In this document: in pieces, positions 1-8,183 of the stretch | How positions within the stretch are numbered: position 1 is the first letter of the stretch | Layout: the number at the start of each line of letters is the position of its first letter | Assembly (NCBI GenBank): GCA_041645005.1 | Contig: JBAZQW010000001.1 | Location: 1-64,000, forward strand | Origin: Pelotomaculum_B sp041645005 | GTDB taxonomy: Bacteria; Bacillota; Desulfotomaculia; Desulfotomaculales; Pelotomaculaceae | Direction of reading: 5' to 3' | DNA: 64,000 bases | Position numbers and translations under genes: made by a program | Notes under the pieces: generated by a model | What the model was told of the DNA's origin: nothing | The model's input: the letters and a program-made list of their open reading frames with translations, nothing else | Database searches by the model: none

Positions 1-2
1 AG

Positions 3-677
3 CGGGCTTACGATGAGATCATCCATGACGTCTGCCTGCAAAATATGCCGGTCGTTTTCGCGATCGATCGGGCGGGGATCGTCGGCGAAGACGGGGCAAC
101 GCATAACGGCATTTTTGATCTGGCTTTCCTGCGCTGTCTGCCGAACATGGTCGTCCTGGCGCCCAGTGACGATTCCGAACTCGAAAAAATGCTCGCGTTC
201 GCCGTCAGACATGACGGCCCGATAGCTATACGTTACCCAAGAGGCGAGGCAAAAAGGGTCGAGGCAAAATCATCACTCGCAATAGAGTTGGGCAAGGCCG
301 AGGTGGTATTCGGCTCTCCGCATTCCGAGATCTGCATTATCGCTCTTGGCTCAATGGTCGCTCCGTCAATCGAAGCCGCCAAACAGTTAGGCAACGCCAG
401 AGTGATCAACGCCCGGTTCGTTAAGCCTTTGGACAAGGAATTGATCGTCAAAGAAGCTAAGGCTGCCAAACTTATCGTTACGGTCGAAGAGGGAGTTCTT
501 GAGGGCGGTTTTGGTTCCGCGGTCATAGAACTGCTGGCCGAGGCCGGTGTTACCACCCCGGTGCGCAGGTTGGGCTTGCCGTCAAAATTCATCGAACACG
601 GCCAGCGAGACGAGATCCTGGACAGCTACGGCTTATCCCCCCAAAAGATAGCTCAGACGATCAAAAACCATTTTTAG
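3..677 (+). CDS. dxs: 1-deoxy-D-xylulose-5-phosphate synthase, C-terminal part (cut by window edge)
   Basis: The reading frame is open from base 3, so the gene begins before the window and only the last 224 residues are visible. DXS is the thiamine-diphosphate enzyme that joins pyruvate and glyceraldehyde 3-phosphate in the first step of the MEP isoprenoid pathway. The visible part starts in the transketolase-like pyrimidine-binding domain: AIDRAGIVGEDGATHNG followed by FDLAF is the family's typical block, and YPRGE follows. The transketolase C-terminal domain then runs to the stop. ispG of the same pathway lies at 12883-13974 but is not linked in an operon. No start or regulation can be judged. 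Confidence 0.96.
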   Translation, partial: RAYDEIIHDVCLQNMPVVFAIDRAGIVGEDGATHNGIFDLAFLRCLPNMVVLAPSDDSELEKMLAFAVRHDGPIAIRYPRGEAKRVEAKSSLAIELGKAEVVFGSPHSEICIIALGSMVAPSIEAAKQLGNARVINARFVKPLDKELIVKEAKAAKLIVTVEEGVLEGGFGSAVIELLAEAGVTTPVRRLGLPSKFIEHGQRDEILDSYGLSPQKIAQTIKNHF

Positions 678-723
678 AGTCAAATAACTGAAATCGCGAT
701 CATTTTCTTACGAAGATAAACCA

Positions 724-1668
724 ATGAAAGCACTGCCTAATTATAGAACAACTATGCGTCCTGATTATTTAAGCCATCCCGGGATCTGCCGGATAGGGGG
801 AGGAGGCGGGGAAAGAAGCGTATCCGACATATTAAGCTCGCGCCTGGGCGCCATTTTAGAACAGTTAAAGCCACAATTTGGTTTTCATGATCCACAGCAT
901 AAGGAAAGGCTGATCGCCGAAGCGGCCGGGATCGTGCTCAACACCGGGTTGCTTGAAGAAGCGACCACTACCGATTGCTTTGTCTTGGCCGTCCGGGTCG
1001 CCGATCATTCCTTTAAAAACGCCGACGACCAAACCGCCGCGCAGATCTTCGGCCGGATAAGGCAATTTATTGACAATCTGCTGACGCCGGGTTTACGGGA
1101 TGAGGTCAGGGAGCGGATGGCCAATGTCTGCTTGGGTTCATACAAAATAAATGAAGCCGCCTCGATCGTCCGCGGCTATGAAAGAAAAGATAAACTGCCC
1201 GCCAATCTGGCGATCGCGGATGCTTTTTTAAAATCAGGTGAAACGGAAAAGGCGACAAAAACCCTGTCAGTCAATTGCGTCCAGATCGCCAAGGCCAGCC
1301 CGAATCTGATGGTCCGCACGGGCCAATTGGTCGCGATCGCGAAAAAATTGATCGACCACGAAAATACGGCCGCGGCGCAAGACGTGCTGATCATGGCGGC
1401 CGCTGATCTCGACAACAACAACCTTGCCCACTTTAAAACGCTGGAGAAGATCGGCCTGATGCTGCTCGACCTTGAGCGGGGAATCAAGGCCCTGGACCTG
1501 CTTTCCCGGGGAAAGCTCAGCAACTATTATCTCCGCAACTTTTCTTCGTCTGCTTCGCGCCTTGACCTGATCAACAAGAGCTTGGCAGCGATCGAGAACC
1601 AGTTCCCCGAGTTCGTCGCGCGCTGGCGGCAAAACCATTCTCACAGTTGCCCACCTCCCGCTAAATAA
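724..1668 (+). CDS. hypothetical alpha-helical protein, possibly TPR-like
   Basis: A 314-residue protein I do not recognise. It has no signal peptide, membrane segment or enzyme motif that I can see. After a short Gly-rich stretch near residue 25 (GGGGG), the chain is a run of amphipathic helices rich in Ala, Leu and Ile, with Asp-Asn-Asn and Lys-Ala-Leu-Asp-Leu-Leu patterns like TPR or other alpha-solenoid repeats. The idea of a repeat scaffold is inference only. It follows dxs by 46 bases and is followed by fhs after 14 bases, but fhs has its own promoter overlapping this gene's end. I chose the ATG at 724 because the frame upstream is short; no clear ribosome binding site is visible. Confidence 0.7.
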   Translation: MKALPNYRTTMRPDYLSHPGICRIGGGGGERSVSDILSSRLGAILEQLKPQFGFHDPQHKERLIAEAAGIVLNTGLLEEATTTDCFVLAVRVADHSFKNADDQTAAQIFGRIRQFIDNLLTPGLRDEVRERMANVCLGSYKINEAASIVRGYERKDKLPANLAIADAFLKSGETEKATKTLSVNCVQIAKASPNLMVRTGQLVAIAKKLIDHENTAAAQDVLIMAAADLDNNNLAHFKTLEKIGLMLLDLERGIKALDLLSRGKLSNYYLRNFSSSASRLDLINKSLAAIENQFPEFVARWRQNHSHSCPPPAK

Positions 1669-1676
1669 GTTATAAT
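1647..1676 (+). promoter_or_regulatory. fhs promoter, predicted leaderless
   Basis: TTGCCC (1647-1652) and a perfect TATAAT (1671-1676) are separated by 18 bases. The -10 box ends only six bases before the fhs ATG at 1683, so transcription would be expected to start at or next to the A of ATG. No purine-rich ribosome binding site lies between them. The -35 match is partial. Confidence 0.6.
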
Positions 1677-1682
1677 CAACTT

Positions 1683-3248
1683 ATGCAGTCCGATATCGAG
1701 ATCGCCCAAAAAGCTAAACTCAAGCTGATCGTCGAGGTCGCCAAACACGCCGGCCTTGACTTGAATGACGTAGAACTTCACGGTTGTTACAAAGCAAAGA
1801 TACATCTTAAAGCCTTAAAGCGCTTTAATAAGAAAAAAGACGGCAAATTGATCCTCGTTACCGCGATGACGCCGACCCCGCGGGGGGAAGGGAAAACCAC
1901 CACGACCATCGGACTGGCCCAGGCCTTAAATAATTTGGGGAAGAGCGCTTTTGTCTGCATCAGGGAACCTTCGCTGGGGCCAGTAATGGGGATGAAGGGT
2001 GGGGCGGCCGGCGGCGGATATTCCCAGGTCCTGCCGATGGAAGACATCAATCTTCACTTAACTTCCGACATGCATATGGTCACCTCTGCCCACAATCTGT
2101 TGTCGGCCATGCTTTATAACCATATCTACCAGGGTAATGAATTAGGAATAGATGAGCACCGGATAGTTTGGAAAAGGACGATGGACATGAACGACCGGGC
2201 GCTCCGCGGGATGTTCGATATCACCGCTTCTTCCGAAGTGATGGCGATCCTTTGTCTTTCCGAAAGCGTAACCGATATGAAAGAACGGCTGGGGCGGATC
2301 ATCGTGGCTTATGATAAAACAGGGAAGCCGGTCACTGCCGCCAACCTCAAAGCGAATGGGGCGATGGCACTCCTGTTATGGGACGCGCTCAAGCCGACCC
2401 TGGTCCAGACCTTTGAAGGAGGCCCGGCTTTTATCCACGGCGGGCCGTTTGCCAACATCGCGCACGGTTGTAACTCGATCGTCGCTACCCGGCTCGCTTT
2501 AAAGCTGGCCGATTACGTGGTCACCGAGGCCGGGTTTGCCTCCGAGCTAGGCGCGGAGAAGTTCTTTGACATCAAATGCCGGGTAGCGGGCTTCTCGCCG
2601 TCAGCCGCGGTCCTGGTGGTGACTAAACAGGCGATCGAACGCCATGGCTATGAGAACGTCAAAAAACATCTTGAGAATATTCGCCATTATGGTTTGCCGG
2701 CGGTTATCGCTATCAATAGGAAAGAGAACGATACGGCTGATGAGTTGGCTGTTATTAAAAGTGAATGCTCCAAGCTCGGCGTTCCTGTGGTTGTCTCTGA
2801 TGTTTGGGCCAAAGGCGGGAGCGGGGGGAAGGAGCTGGCGAAAGCGGTGATCGCAGCGGCTGATAACAAGTCAGACTTTAAGCTGCTTTATTCGTTGAAA
2901 GATCCAATTAAGGAGAAGATCAATAAGATCGCCACTGAAATCTACGGGGCGGAGGGGGTTGAGTGGACAGAGCAGGCGGAGGCAGACATTAAGTTCTTGA
3001 ATGAACAGAAGTTAGCCGATCTGCCAGTCTGTATCGCCAAGACCCAGTATTCTTTAAGTGATAACCCGAAAGTTTACGGCCGGCCAGCCGGCTTCAAGAT
3101 CACTATCCGTGAGCTGAAACCGTCCGCTGGCGCCGGATTTATCGTTGCCTATGCCGGTGATATCATGACGATGCCGGGCTTGCCAAAACACCCAGCGGCA
3201 GAAAACATGGATATTACCGAAGACGGTAAGATCGTCGGATTGTTTTAA
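1683..3248 (+). CDS. fhs: formate--tetrahydrofolate ligase
   Basis: A 521-residue FTHFS, which makes 10-formyl-tetrahydrofolate from formate, ATP and tetrahydrofolate in the cytoplasm. The P-loop TPTPRGEGKTTT sits at about residues 63-74. Family blocks follow: EPSLGPVMGMKGGAAGGG, MEDINLHLTSDMH, FIHGGPFANIAHGCNS and VVTEAGFASELGAEKF. The protein is shorter than the usual roughly 555 residues. One reason is a gap between MNDRALR and FDITASSE, where the well-studied Moorella enzyme carries about 18 more residues (from memory). The product could feed purine synthesis (pur genes at 11.4-16.2 kb) and, by inference, the sugar formyltransferase at 60284-61036. It appears to be transcribed alone from a leaderless-type promoter. 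Confidence 0.97.
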   Translation: MQSDIEIAQKAKLKLIVEVAKHAGLDLNDVELHGCYKAKIHLKALKRFNKKKDGKLILVTAMTPTPRGEGKTTTTIGLAQALNNLGKSAFVCIREPSLGPVMGMKGGAAGGGYSQVLPMEDINLHLTSDMHMVTSAHNLLSAMLYNHIYQGNELGIDEHRIVWKRTMDMNDRALRGMFDITASSEVMAILCLSESVTDMKERLGRIIVAYDKTGKPVTAANLKANGAMALLLWDALKPTLVQTFEGGPAFIHGGPFANIAHGCNSIVATRLALKLADYVVTEAGFASELGAEKFFDIKCRVAGFSPSAAVLVVTKQAIERHGYENVKKHLENIRHYGLPAVIAINRKENDTADELAVIKSECSKLGVPVVVSDVWAKGGSGGKELAKAVIAAADNKSDFKLLYSLKDPIKEKINKIATEIYGAEGVEWTEQAEADIKFLNEQKLADLPVCIAKTQYSLSDNPKVYGRPAGFKITIRELKPSAGAGFIVAYAGDIMTMPGLPKHPAAENMDITEDGKIVGLF

Positions 3249-3306
3249 AACCCCTGAAATTTCCTTCTAATTTTATTGACAATTAATTGAGCGGCTCTCA
3301 TCCAAA

Positions 3307-3312
3307 TATAAT
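3307..3312 (+). promoter_or_regulatory. possible -10 box of the 3316 gene
   Basis: A perfect TATAAT ends three bases before the ATG at 3316. A TTGACA at 3276-3281 is 25 bases upstream, too far for a standard spacer, and TTGAGC at 3287-3292 is too close. The region is A+T-rich, so chance matches are likely, and this is the weakest member of the group of start-proximal -10 boxes. Confidence 0.35.
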
Positions 3313-3315
3313 AAT

Positions 3316-3777
3316 ATGGTCACAATAACTTCTACCTATCGGCGGCCGGCTGTCATAATGAAAGCGGGCAATAATTATGTGTATGAAAAGACACTTCGTG
3401 CTCTGCTGCAGAAGATTGAAACAGGAAAATACCAGCCGGAGCTTGATAGGGAAGAGGCCGATTTTCATCTCAAAGAAGAGGTGTTGAAAATTAAATGCAG
3501 TGAGGCCCTGAAAATTCAATGCGGCAATGTCGGATTGCAATATAAATCACCTGAAGATCCGGAAGCTTGGCAAGTACTGATTGAAAGATTGTTCAATGGC
3601 GTCAATCTTAGCCGGGTGGTCGTGGAAGGAAAAAATTCCGATAATCAAAGATTTCCAGTTAAAGACAGGCAAAATCATGTTGAAGTCCTAAATAGCACCT
3701 TGCATAAACTTAGCGTAATCGAAGACTGGTTCTATCATAATCCTGAAGTCCTCCGTCAGATCGTAGCGAATTTTTGA
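3316..3777 (+). CDS. hypothetical protein
   Basis: A 153-residue, charged, soluble protein that I do not recognise. It lacks a signal peptide and membrane segments. The C-terminal third is predicted helical, with the sequence LHKLSVIEDWFYHNPEVL. The start is uncertain. The ATG at 3316 lies directly behind a TATAAT, while a second in-frame ATG at 3358 would give 139 residues beginning MKAGNNYVYEK, which looks more like a natural N-terminus. It lies 67 bases after fhs and 26 bases before folE, both of which seem to have their own promoters, so its neighbours say little about its role. Confidence 0.6.
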   Translation: MVTITSTYRRPAVIMKAGNNYVYEKTLRALLQKIETGKYQPELDREEADFHLKEEVLKIKCSEALKIQCGNVGLQYKSPEDPEAWQVLIERLFNGVNLSRVVVEGKNSDNQRFPVKDRQNHVEVLNSTLHKLSVIEDWFYHNPEVLRQIVANF

Positions 3778-3786
3778 CCCCTGGGG

Positions 3787-3792
3787 TATAAT
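3787..3792 (+). promoter_or_regulatory. folE -10 box
   Basis: A perfect TATAAT preceded by GGGG ends 11 bases before the folE ATG at 3804. It leaves at most about five bases of leader and no ribosome binding site. No good -35 hexamer is visible at the usual distance. Confidence 0.5.
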
Positions 3793-3803
3793 TAAGATAT
3801 TCA

Positions 3804-4364
3804 ATGATCAACCAGAAAAAGATCGAAAAAGCCGTAAAAGATATATTGATCGCGATCGGCGAGGATTTAAACCGCGAGGGCTTGAAGGAAACGCCCAAAC
3901 GCGTCGCCGAGATGTATGCCGACCTGTTCTCCGGCCTGCATAAAGATCCATCCAAAGAACTGACGACTTTCAAGCAGGGCGAGCATGAGGAAATGGTCAT
4001 TGTTAAAGACATTCCTTTCTATTCCATCTGCGAGCATCATCTTGTTCCTTTTGTCGGCAAGGCCCACGTCGCCTATATCCCGAGATCGGGCAGGGTAACG
4101 GGACTGTCCAAGCTGGTCAGGGTAGTTGAGGGCTATGCGAAAAGGCCGCAGGTGCAGGAACGTTTAACTTCCGAAGTCGCCGATACGATCATGGAAAAGC
4201 TGGCGCCTCATGGCGTTTTGGTCGTGATCGAGGCCGAGCACCTGTGTATGTCAATGCGGGGAGTTAAAAAACCCGGGACTACCGCGGTCACTTCGGCCGT
4301 CAGGGGGGTCTTCAGGAAAGACGCCAAGGTCCGCTCCGAAGCCCTGGCCTTGATCAAACCTTAG
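3804..4364 (+). CDS. folE: GTP cyclohydrolase I
   Basis: A 186-residue enzyme that converts GTP to 7,8-dihydroneopterin triphosphate, the entry step of tetrahydrofolate and of queuosine synthesis. Length and sequence match the family. The zinc ligands are visible as C76 and H79 in SICEHHL and C148 in AEHLCMSMRG. The blocks ETPKRVAEMY and RVTGLSKLVRVV are also typical. queE, which acts later in queuosine synthesis, is at 17920-18678, so the product may serve both pathways (inference). The stop codon overlaps the GTG start of the downstream deacetylase gene, suggesting the two are translated from one message although their functions look unrelated. Confidence 0.97.
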   Translation: MINQKKIEKAVKDILIAIGEDLNREGLKETPKRVAEMYADLFSGLHKDPSKELTTFKQGEHEEMVIVKDIPFYSICEHHLVPFVGKAHVAYIPRSGRVTGLSKLVRVVEGYAKRPQVQERLTSEVADTIMEKLAPHGVLVVIEAEHLCMSMRGVKKPGTTAVTSAVRGVFRKDAKVRSEALALIKP

Positions 4365-5089
4365 TGATAAATCGCGTCTTAATCGCTTTCTGGCCAATAA
4401 TTATCTGTTTTTACCTTACCGGCTGCGCCGAACATTCGATCTCCAGCAATAAAAATCCAACCGTCAAGAACGCCGTCACCATCACGATCGATCTTTGCCC
4501 GTCCAGCAAACCTTACGAAGCCAAACTGTTCAAGGCCCTGGAAGGGTTGGGACAAAGGGCCGGCCAACCTCTGCCGGTGACGATCTTTGTCTCCGGCCGC
4601 TGGATCGAGCGGCATCAGGACGAGCTCAAAGTGCTTAAAAAGATGTACCTGAACATTACCTGGGGGAACCATTCGTATTCTCACCCGGTCGCGGACGACT
4701 TTCTGAACAACCCGAAAGTAAATTTCCGGCGGGAAATGCTGAAGAATATCACCGCCATGGAAAAGTTCAGCCTTCAACCCTCCCGCTACTTCCGCTTTCC
4801 CGGCCTCCGGCATAACCGGCAGCGCCTGGAACAACTCGCCGCGCTCGGTTATATTTCCGTTGATTCCAATGCCTGGCTGGGGAAGATACACTGGTGGCAC
4901 CGCTTCGTTGGCGGCAGGATCAAGGCTGGTTCAATTATCCTTATTCATGGCAACGGCAATGAACGGGCGGGGGTGGTCGACGAATTTATCGCCTGGCTAA
5001 AGCGGAACAAAAAGTACCGGATCGTCCCCTTGAGCGATTTTATCCCGGTAGTTTCCTCGTCAGGAACGCCCGAAGCAGTTCGGCCGTAG
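4364..5089 (+). CDS. exported polysaccharide deacetylase-family lipoprotein
   Basis: A 241-residue protein with a lipoprotein signal. A hydrophobic stretch at residues 5-18 ends in the lipobox L18-T-G-C21. The rest matches the NodB/polysaccharide deacetylase fold: VTITIDLC with the metal- or base-type Asp at 43, the two metal histidines in GNHSYSHP (H103, H107), RFPGLR at 144-149 and the C-terminal IILIHG block with H195. The first motif is IDLC rather than the usual FDD, so the second Asp is replaced. It would remove acetyl groups from a cell-wall or surface glycan. The GTG start overlaps the folE stop by one base; no other start fits the signal peptide. Confident in the family, not in the substrate. 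Confidence 0.85.
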   Translation: MINRVLIAFWPIIICFYLTGCAEHSISSNKNPTVKNAVTITIDLCPSSKPYEAKLFKALEGLGQRAGQPLPVTIFVSGRWIERHQDELKVLKKMYLNITWGNHSYSHPVADDFLNNPKVNFRREMLKNITAMEKFSLQPSRYFRFPGLRHNRQRLEQLAALGYISVDSNAWLGKIHWWHRFVGGRIKAGSIILIHGNGNERAGVVDEFIAWLKRNKKYRIVPLSDFIPVVSSSGTPEAVRP

Positions 5090-5179
5090 ACTGATTCAAG
5101 CCGGCAGTGTTGCTCTTCCCGGTAATCAGATCGCAGCCTTTTTATTGAAATTTCCGTCTAATCATGCCGACAAATCTTC

Positions 5180-6604
5180 ATGACTTATCCATCTATCAGC
5201 ATTAGGGCTTTAGCCTGGGCAAAAAGGACGGCGCCGATGCCTCTGCAGAAAGTCTCCGGTGGCCTTACCAACGCAGCTGGCAGTTTAATTCAAAGGACAG
5301 TAAAACCAAGCTATGAGATAGGCGGATATAGAAAACTATCTCATCTCTATAATCAACAATTAATGGCGTTGACTGCCGATTCAGCCGGAACAACAAGACA
5401 AGCCAAAGAAACCGTGGACCTTATTGTGATCCCGGAAAGTCCCTACATTCATTTCGGCAGAGAGTTTGGGAAAGATGAACTATTGGCTCTGGGAGTCGGA
5501 GCCGGGGCAACGGCGTTGGCCAATATTTTATTGGACTGGCTTTATGACGGTCATTGTCCGTTGCATATCAAAGCGCCGATACTGGCGGTCGTTCAACCGG
5601 TCGTGGAAAAACCGATGCTGGTCTTCCGGCATATAAAAAACGCTTATGATAATGCCGAGCCGGCCGGTAAACATGATTTGAGCTGGCTCCTTGGGATAGC
5701 GAAAAAAGGTTTAAAGGACGGCTGGCCGACGCTAAAGGCCGACATCATTTACCATGATTCCAACCAGGCGATTAACATGGGGATATTAACTTGTTTATTC
5801 GATCCCCAGACCAGCTGGTTAAAAGCCGCTATTTTACAAGCAGTTTCATTTACAACGGCATTCCTGGAAGCGGTCTTTCTTGAAGTCAAAAGTGTTACTC
5901 TTAAACACGTCCTTTACAGCCGGAAATTACATAAGATAGGGTTCGAATCGGAACGATATTATGAATTAAGGTACATGATCGTCCCGGACCGGCCGGCCAA
6001 CGATCCAACGGCGGTCTTGCAAAATATCGCCGATAAATTCGGCCTAACGAGGTTTGATGTTGGCATTCGGTATCATGACAAATATGTCCGGGAAGCCACC
6101 CTGGCAGGATTTAATGATTGGGGCGCTTCAACTCGCTTCAGAGACCGGCCGACGGAAAACGGGAAGGGCTTTATGCGCAGTGTCCAGGTTGTTTTTACCA
6201 AGCCATTTGAATTGGCGCGCGAAAAAAGGGGGGCCTATAATTGTTTTCCGGTGGAAAAATGGAAACATTATTATTTGTTTCCTGATAATAGAATGTACTG
6301 GCAGGCGGCTGAAATCCCTGAACAAAGAGTAGGAAGGGTCATCAAGCGTATTGAGGGGAAAGGCGATTATCATGAAGTTAAATTCTGGCGTTGCGGAGCC
6401 AGCGATCCAAAGGGCCTTTTGGTAACGATCGATATCCCTGACAGGTCAGGAAAAGAAGACACGGCCAGCCCCTATTTAATTGAAGTAAAAGTCCGGAAAA
6501 ATTTAAAGTTATTGGTCGCCTTTAACAACTTTCTTTTAAGAGAATATCCGGCCGATCCAATCACCAAAAGCAAGTTCGAACTTACCACCGGTAAGCTTAT
6601 TTGA
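5180..6604 (+). CDS. hypothetical protein, 474 residues
   Basis: I do not recognise this protein. Residues 1-90 are basic and polar. A stretch around 103-120 (LLALGVGAGATALANILLDWLY) and another around 205-235 are moderately hydrophobic and could touch a membrane, but neither is a convincing signal peptide. The C-terminal half (about 255-474) is rich in beta-strand patterns and aromatic residues, with YELRYMIVPDRP, KHYYLFPDNRMYW and repeated Arg/Lys-Glu pairs. It is convergent with pgi, with only two bases between the stops. The start at 5180 is the first ATG in the frame; an out-of-frame ATG lies just upstream. Confidence 0.65.
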   Translation: MTYPSISIRALAWAKRTAPMPLQKVSGGLTNAAGSLIQRTVKPSYEIGGYRKLSHLYNQQLMALTADSAGTTRQAKETVDLIVIPESPYIHFGREFGKDELLALGVGAGATALANILLDWLYDGHCPLHIKAPILAVVQPVVEKPMLVFRHIKNAYDNAEPAGKHDLSWLLGIAKKGLKDGWPTLKADIIYHDSNQAINMGILTCLFDPQTSWLKAAILQAVSFTTAFLEAVFLEVKSVTLKHVLYSRKLHKIGFESERYYELRYMIVPDRPANDPTAVLQNIADKFGLTRFDVGIRYHDKYVREATLAGFNDWGASTRFRDRPTENGKGFMRSVQVVFTKPFELAREKRGAYNCFPVEKWKHYYLFPDNRMYWQAAEIPEQRVGRVIKRIEGKGDYHEVKFWRCGASDPKGLLVTIDIPDRSGKEDTASPYLIEVKVRKNLKLLVAFNNFLLREYPADPITKSKFELTTGKLI

Positions 6605-6606
6605 TC

Positions 6607-8163
6607 TTAGCCGGGGAGCTTCTCCGTCAGGAAAGATTTTAATAAAATCGCCGTCGAATCGTTAAGCCCGTCAATATCGATCGTTTTTGTCGCGTGATAT
6701 TTCAATATCCTGTTCCGCTGCTCAACTCCCAGTTTCTTTCCCAATTCAACTCCGAACTGGTCGAAGCTATTGATACCCCAGATGAAGCCTTTGGCTGCCG
6801 CGCGATGCTCCGTCCAGGCTAGAAGTAAGCCGGCAGTGAACGGGGTAAGTTCTTTAAGCAGAAGAGAACTTGACGGCCGGTTCCCGCTGAAGTTCTTTGG
6901 CAAATAATCATCTTGCTTGCCGAATGCCAGAGCGTCCGGCTGGGCAAAGAAGTTGGTCATCAATTCTTCATGATGGGTGACCGAAGTGGGTGACGATTCG
7001 CCAAGCTGGTACTGCGGTTTAATAAAGCCGATAAAATCGCAGGGAACGATCTGCGTTCCCTGATGAATTAATTGATAAAAAGAATGTTGGCCGTTCGTCC
7101 CCGGTTCGCCAAAAACGACCTCGCCCGTATCAAACGATAAAGATTTGCCATCCAGATCGACCGACTTGCCGTTGCTCTCCATCTCGACCTGCTGGGTATG
7201 CGCCGGCAGTTTGCCCAAGCTTTGGGAATAGGGGAGGAGCGCCCGGGTCTTGACCCCCAGGAAGTTGATGTTCCAGATATCGAGCAGGGCCGAGAGGACC
7301 GGGATATTCTCTTCAAAGGGGGCATGCAAAAAGTGCGTGTCCAGCCAGTTAGCCCCTTTAAGTATTTGTTCGAAATTATCGTAACCGAGATAGAGTGAAA
7401 GGGGCACCGCGCCGACGGCCGAAGTCGCGCTAAAGCGGCCGCCAACCCAGTCCCAAAAACCGAACATATTCTCCGGGTCGATCCCAAAGGCCTCAACTTT
7501 ATCTTTGGCTGTCGAAACCGCGACAAAATGTTTTTTAATAACGTCGGGTGAAGAACCGAGTGACGATTGCAGCCATTGCTTGGCGGTTTCGGCGTTCTTC
7601 ATTGTTTCGGCGGTGGTAAATGTTTTGGAAATCACCACCACCAGCGTATCTTCAGGGTCAAGACCGGCTGTTTTCCGGGCAAAATCGGTCCCATCAACAT
7701 TGGCAATGAAGACCAGTTTTTTCCCTTTGATCGCATAGGGGGCGCAAGCTTCCGCCAGGTACTCCGGTCCGAGATATGATCCGCCGATGCCGATGGCAAC
7801 GATATTATTTAACTTATTTTGCGCGGCGAATTTCTTGATCTTGGCCAGGACTTCTTTGACTTCCGGATGATGGTCCGGATCCCGCAAGGCGACATGAAGA
7901 ACCTGGCGTCCCTCGGTCACGTTGACCTTTCCGCCGTTGAACATGTCCTTGATCTTCGCTCGCAAGCCGGTCTCTTCGGCTAAACGAAGCAGCAGGCCGA
8001 TCACGGTTTCATCGACTAACTGGCGAGAATAGTCAAAATAGAGATGCTCGGTCCTAACCGCGCGTCTTATAAATGAGGTCTTGAGGTCAGGCTTATATGA
8101 CTTTTGATAATTCTTGAGCTCGAGAAAACTTTGAACCAGATTGAAGTGCTGATTATCCGCCAT
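6607..8163 (-). CDS. pgi: glucose-6-phosphate isomerase
   Basis: A 518-residue enzyme interconverting glucose 6-phosphate and fructose 6-phosphate. Seen in the sequence are the phosphate-binding block AIGIGGSYLGPEYLAEA, VISKTFTTAETMKNA, the family signature DWVGGRFSATSAVG, the block GEPGTNGQHSFYQLIHQGTQ and the second signature FDQFGVELGKKLG. Length is close to the family norm (about 550). It lies just downstream of pgm on the same strand, 20 bases after the pgm stop, but has its own extended -10 box directly before the start. Together with pgm it links glycolysis to glucose 1-phosphate and nucleotide-sugar supply for the large polysaccharide locus. Confidence 0.98.
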   Translation of the reverse strand: MADNQHFNLVQSFLELKNYQKSYKPDLKTSFIRRAVRTEHLYFDYSRQLVDETVIGLLLRLAEETGLRAKIKDMFNGGKVNVTEGRQVLHVALRDPDHHPEVKEVLAKIKKFAAQNKLNNIVAIGIGGSYLGPEYLAEACAPYAIKGKKLVFIANVDGTDFARKTAGLDPEDTLVVVISKTFTTAETMKNAETAKQWLQSSLGSSPDVIKKHFVAVSTAKDKVEAFGIDPENMFGFWDWVGGRFSATSAVGAVPLSLYLGYDNFEQILKGANWLDTHFLHAPFEENIPVLSALLDIWNINFLGVKTRALLPYSQSLGKLPAHTQQVEMESNGKSVDLDGKSLSFDTGEVVFGEPGTNGQHSFYQLIHQGTQIVPCDFIGFIKPQYQLGESSPTSVTHHEELMTNFFAQPDALAFGKQDDYLPKNFSGNRPSSSLLLKELTPFTAGLLLAWTEHRAAAKGFIWGINSFDQFGVELGKKLGVEQRNRILKYHATKTIDIDGLNDSTAILLKSFLTEKLPG

Positions 8164-8171
8164 AGTTTTAA

Positions 8172-8180
8172 ATTATAGCA
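8172..8180 (-). promoter_or_regulatory. pgi extended -10 promoter
   Basis: On the minus strand the sequence reads TGCTATAAT, an extended -10 element. The hexamer (8172-8177) ends eight bases before the pgi ATG, and the bases between are A/T only with no ribosome binding site. It lies in the 20-base gap after pgm. Confidence 0.55.
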
Positions 8181-8183
8181 GAT

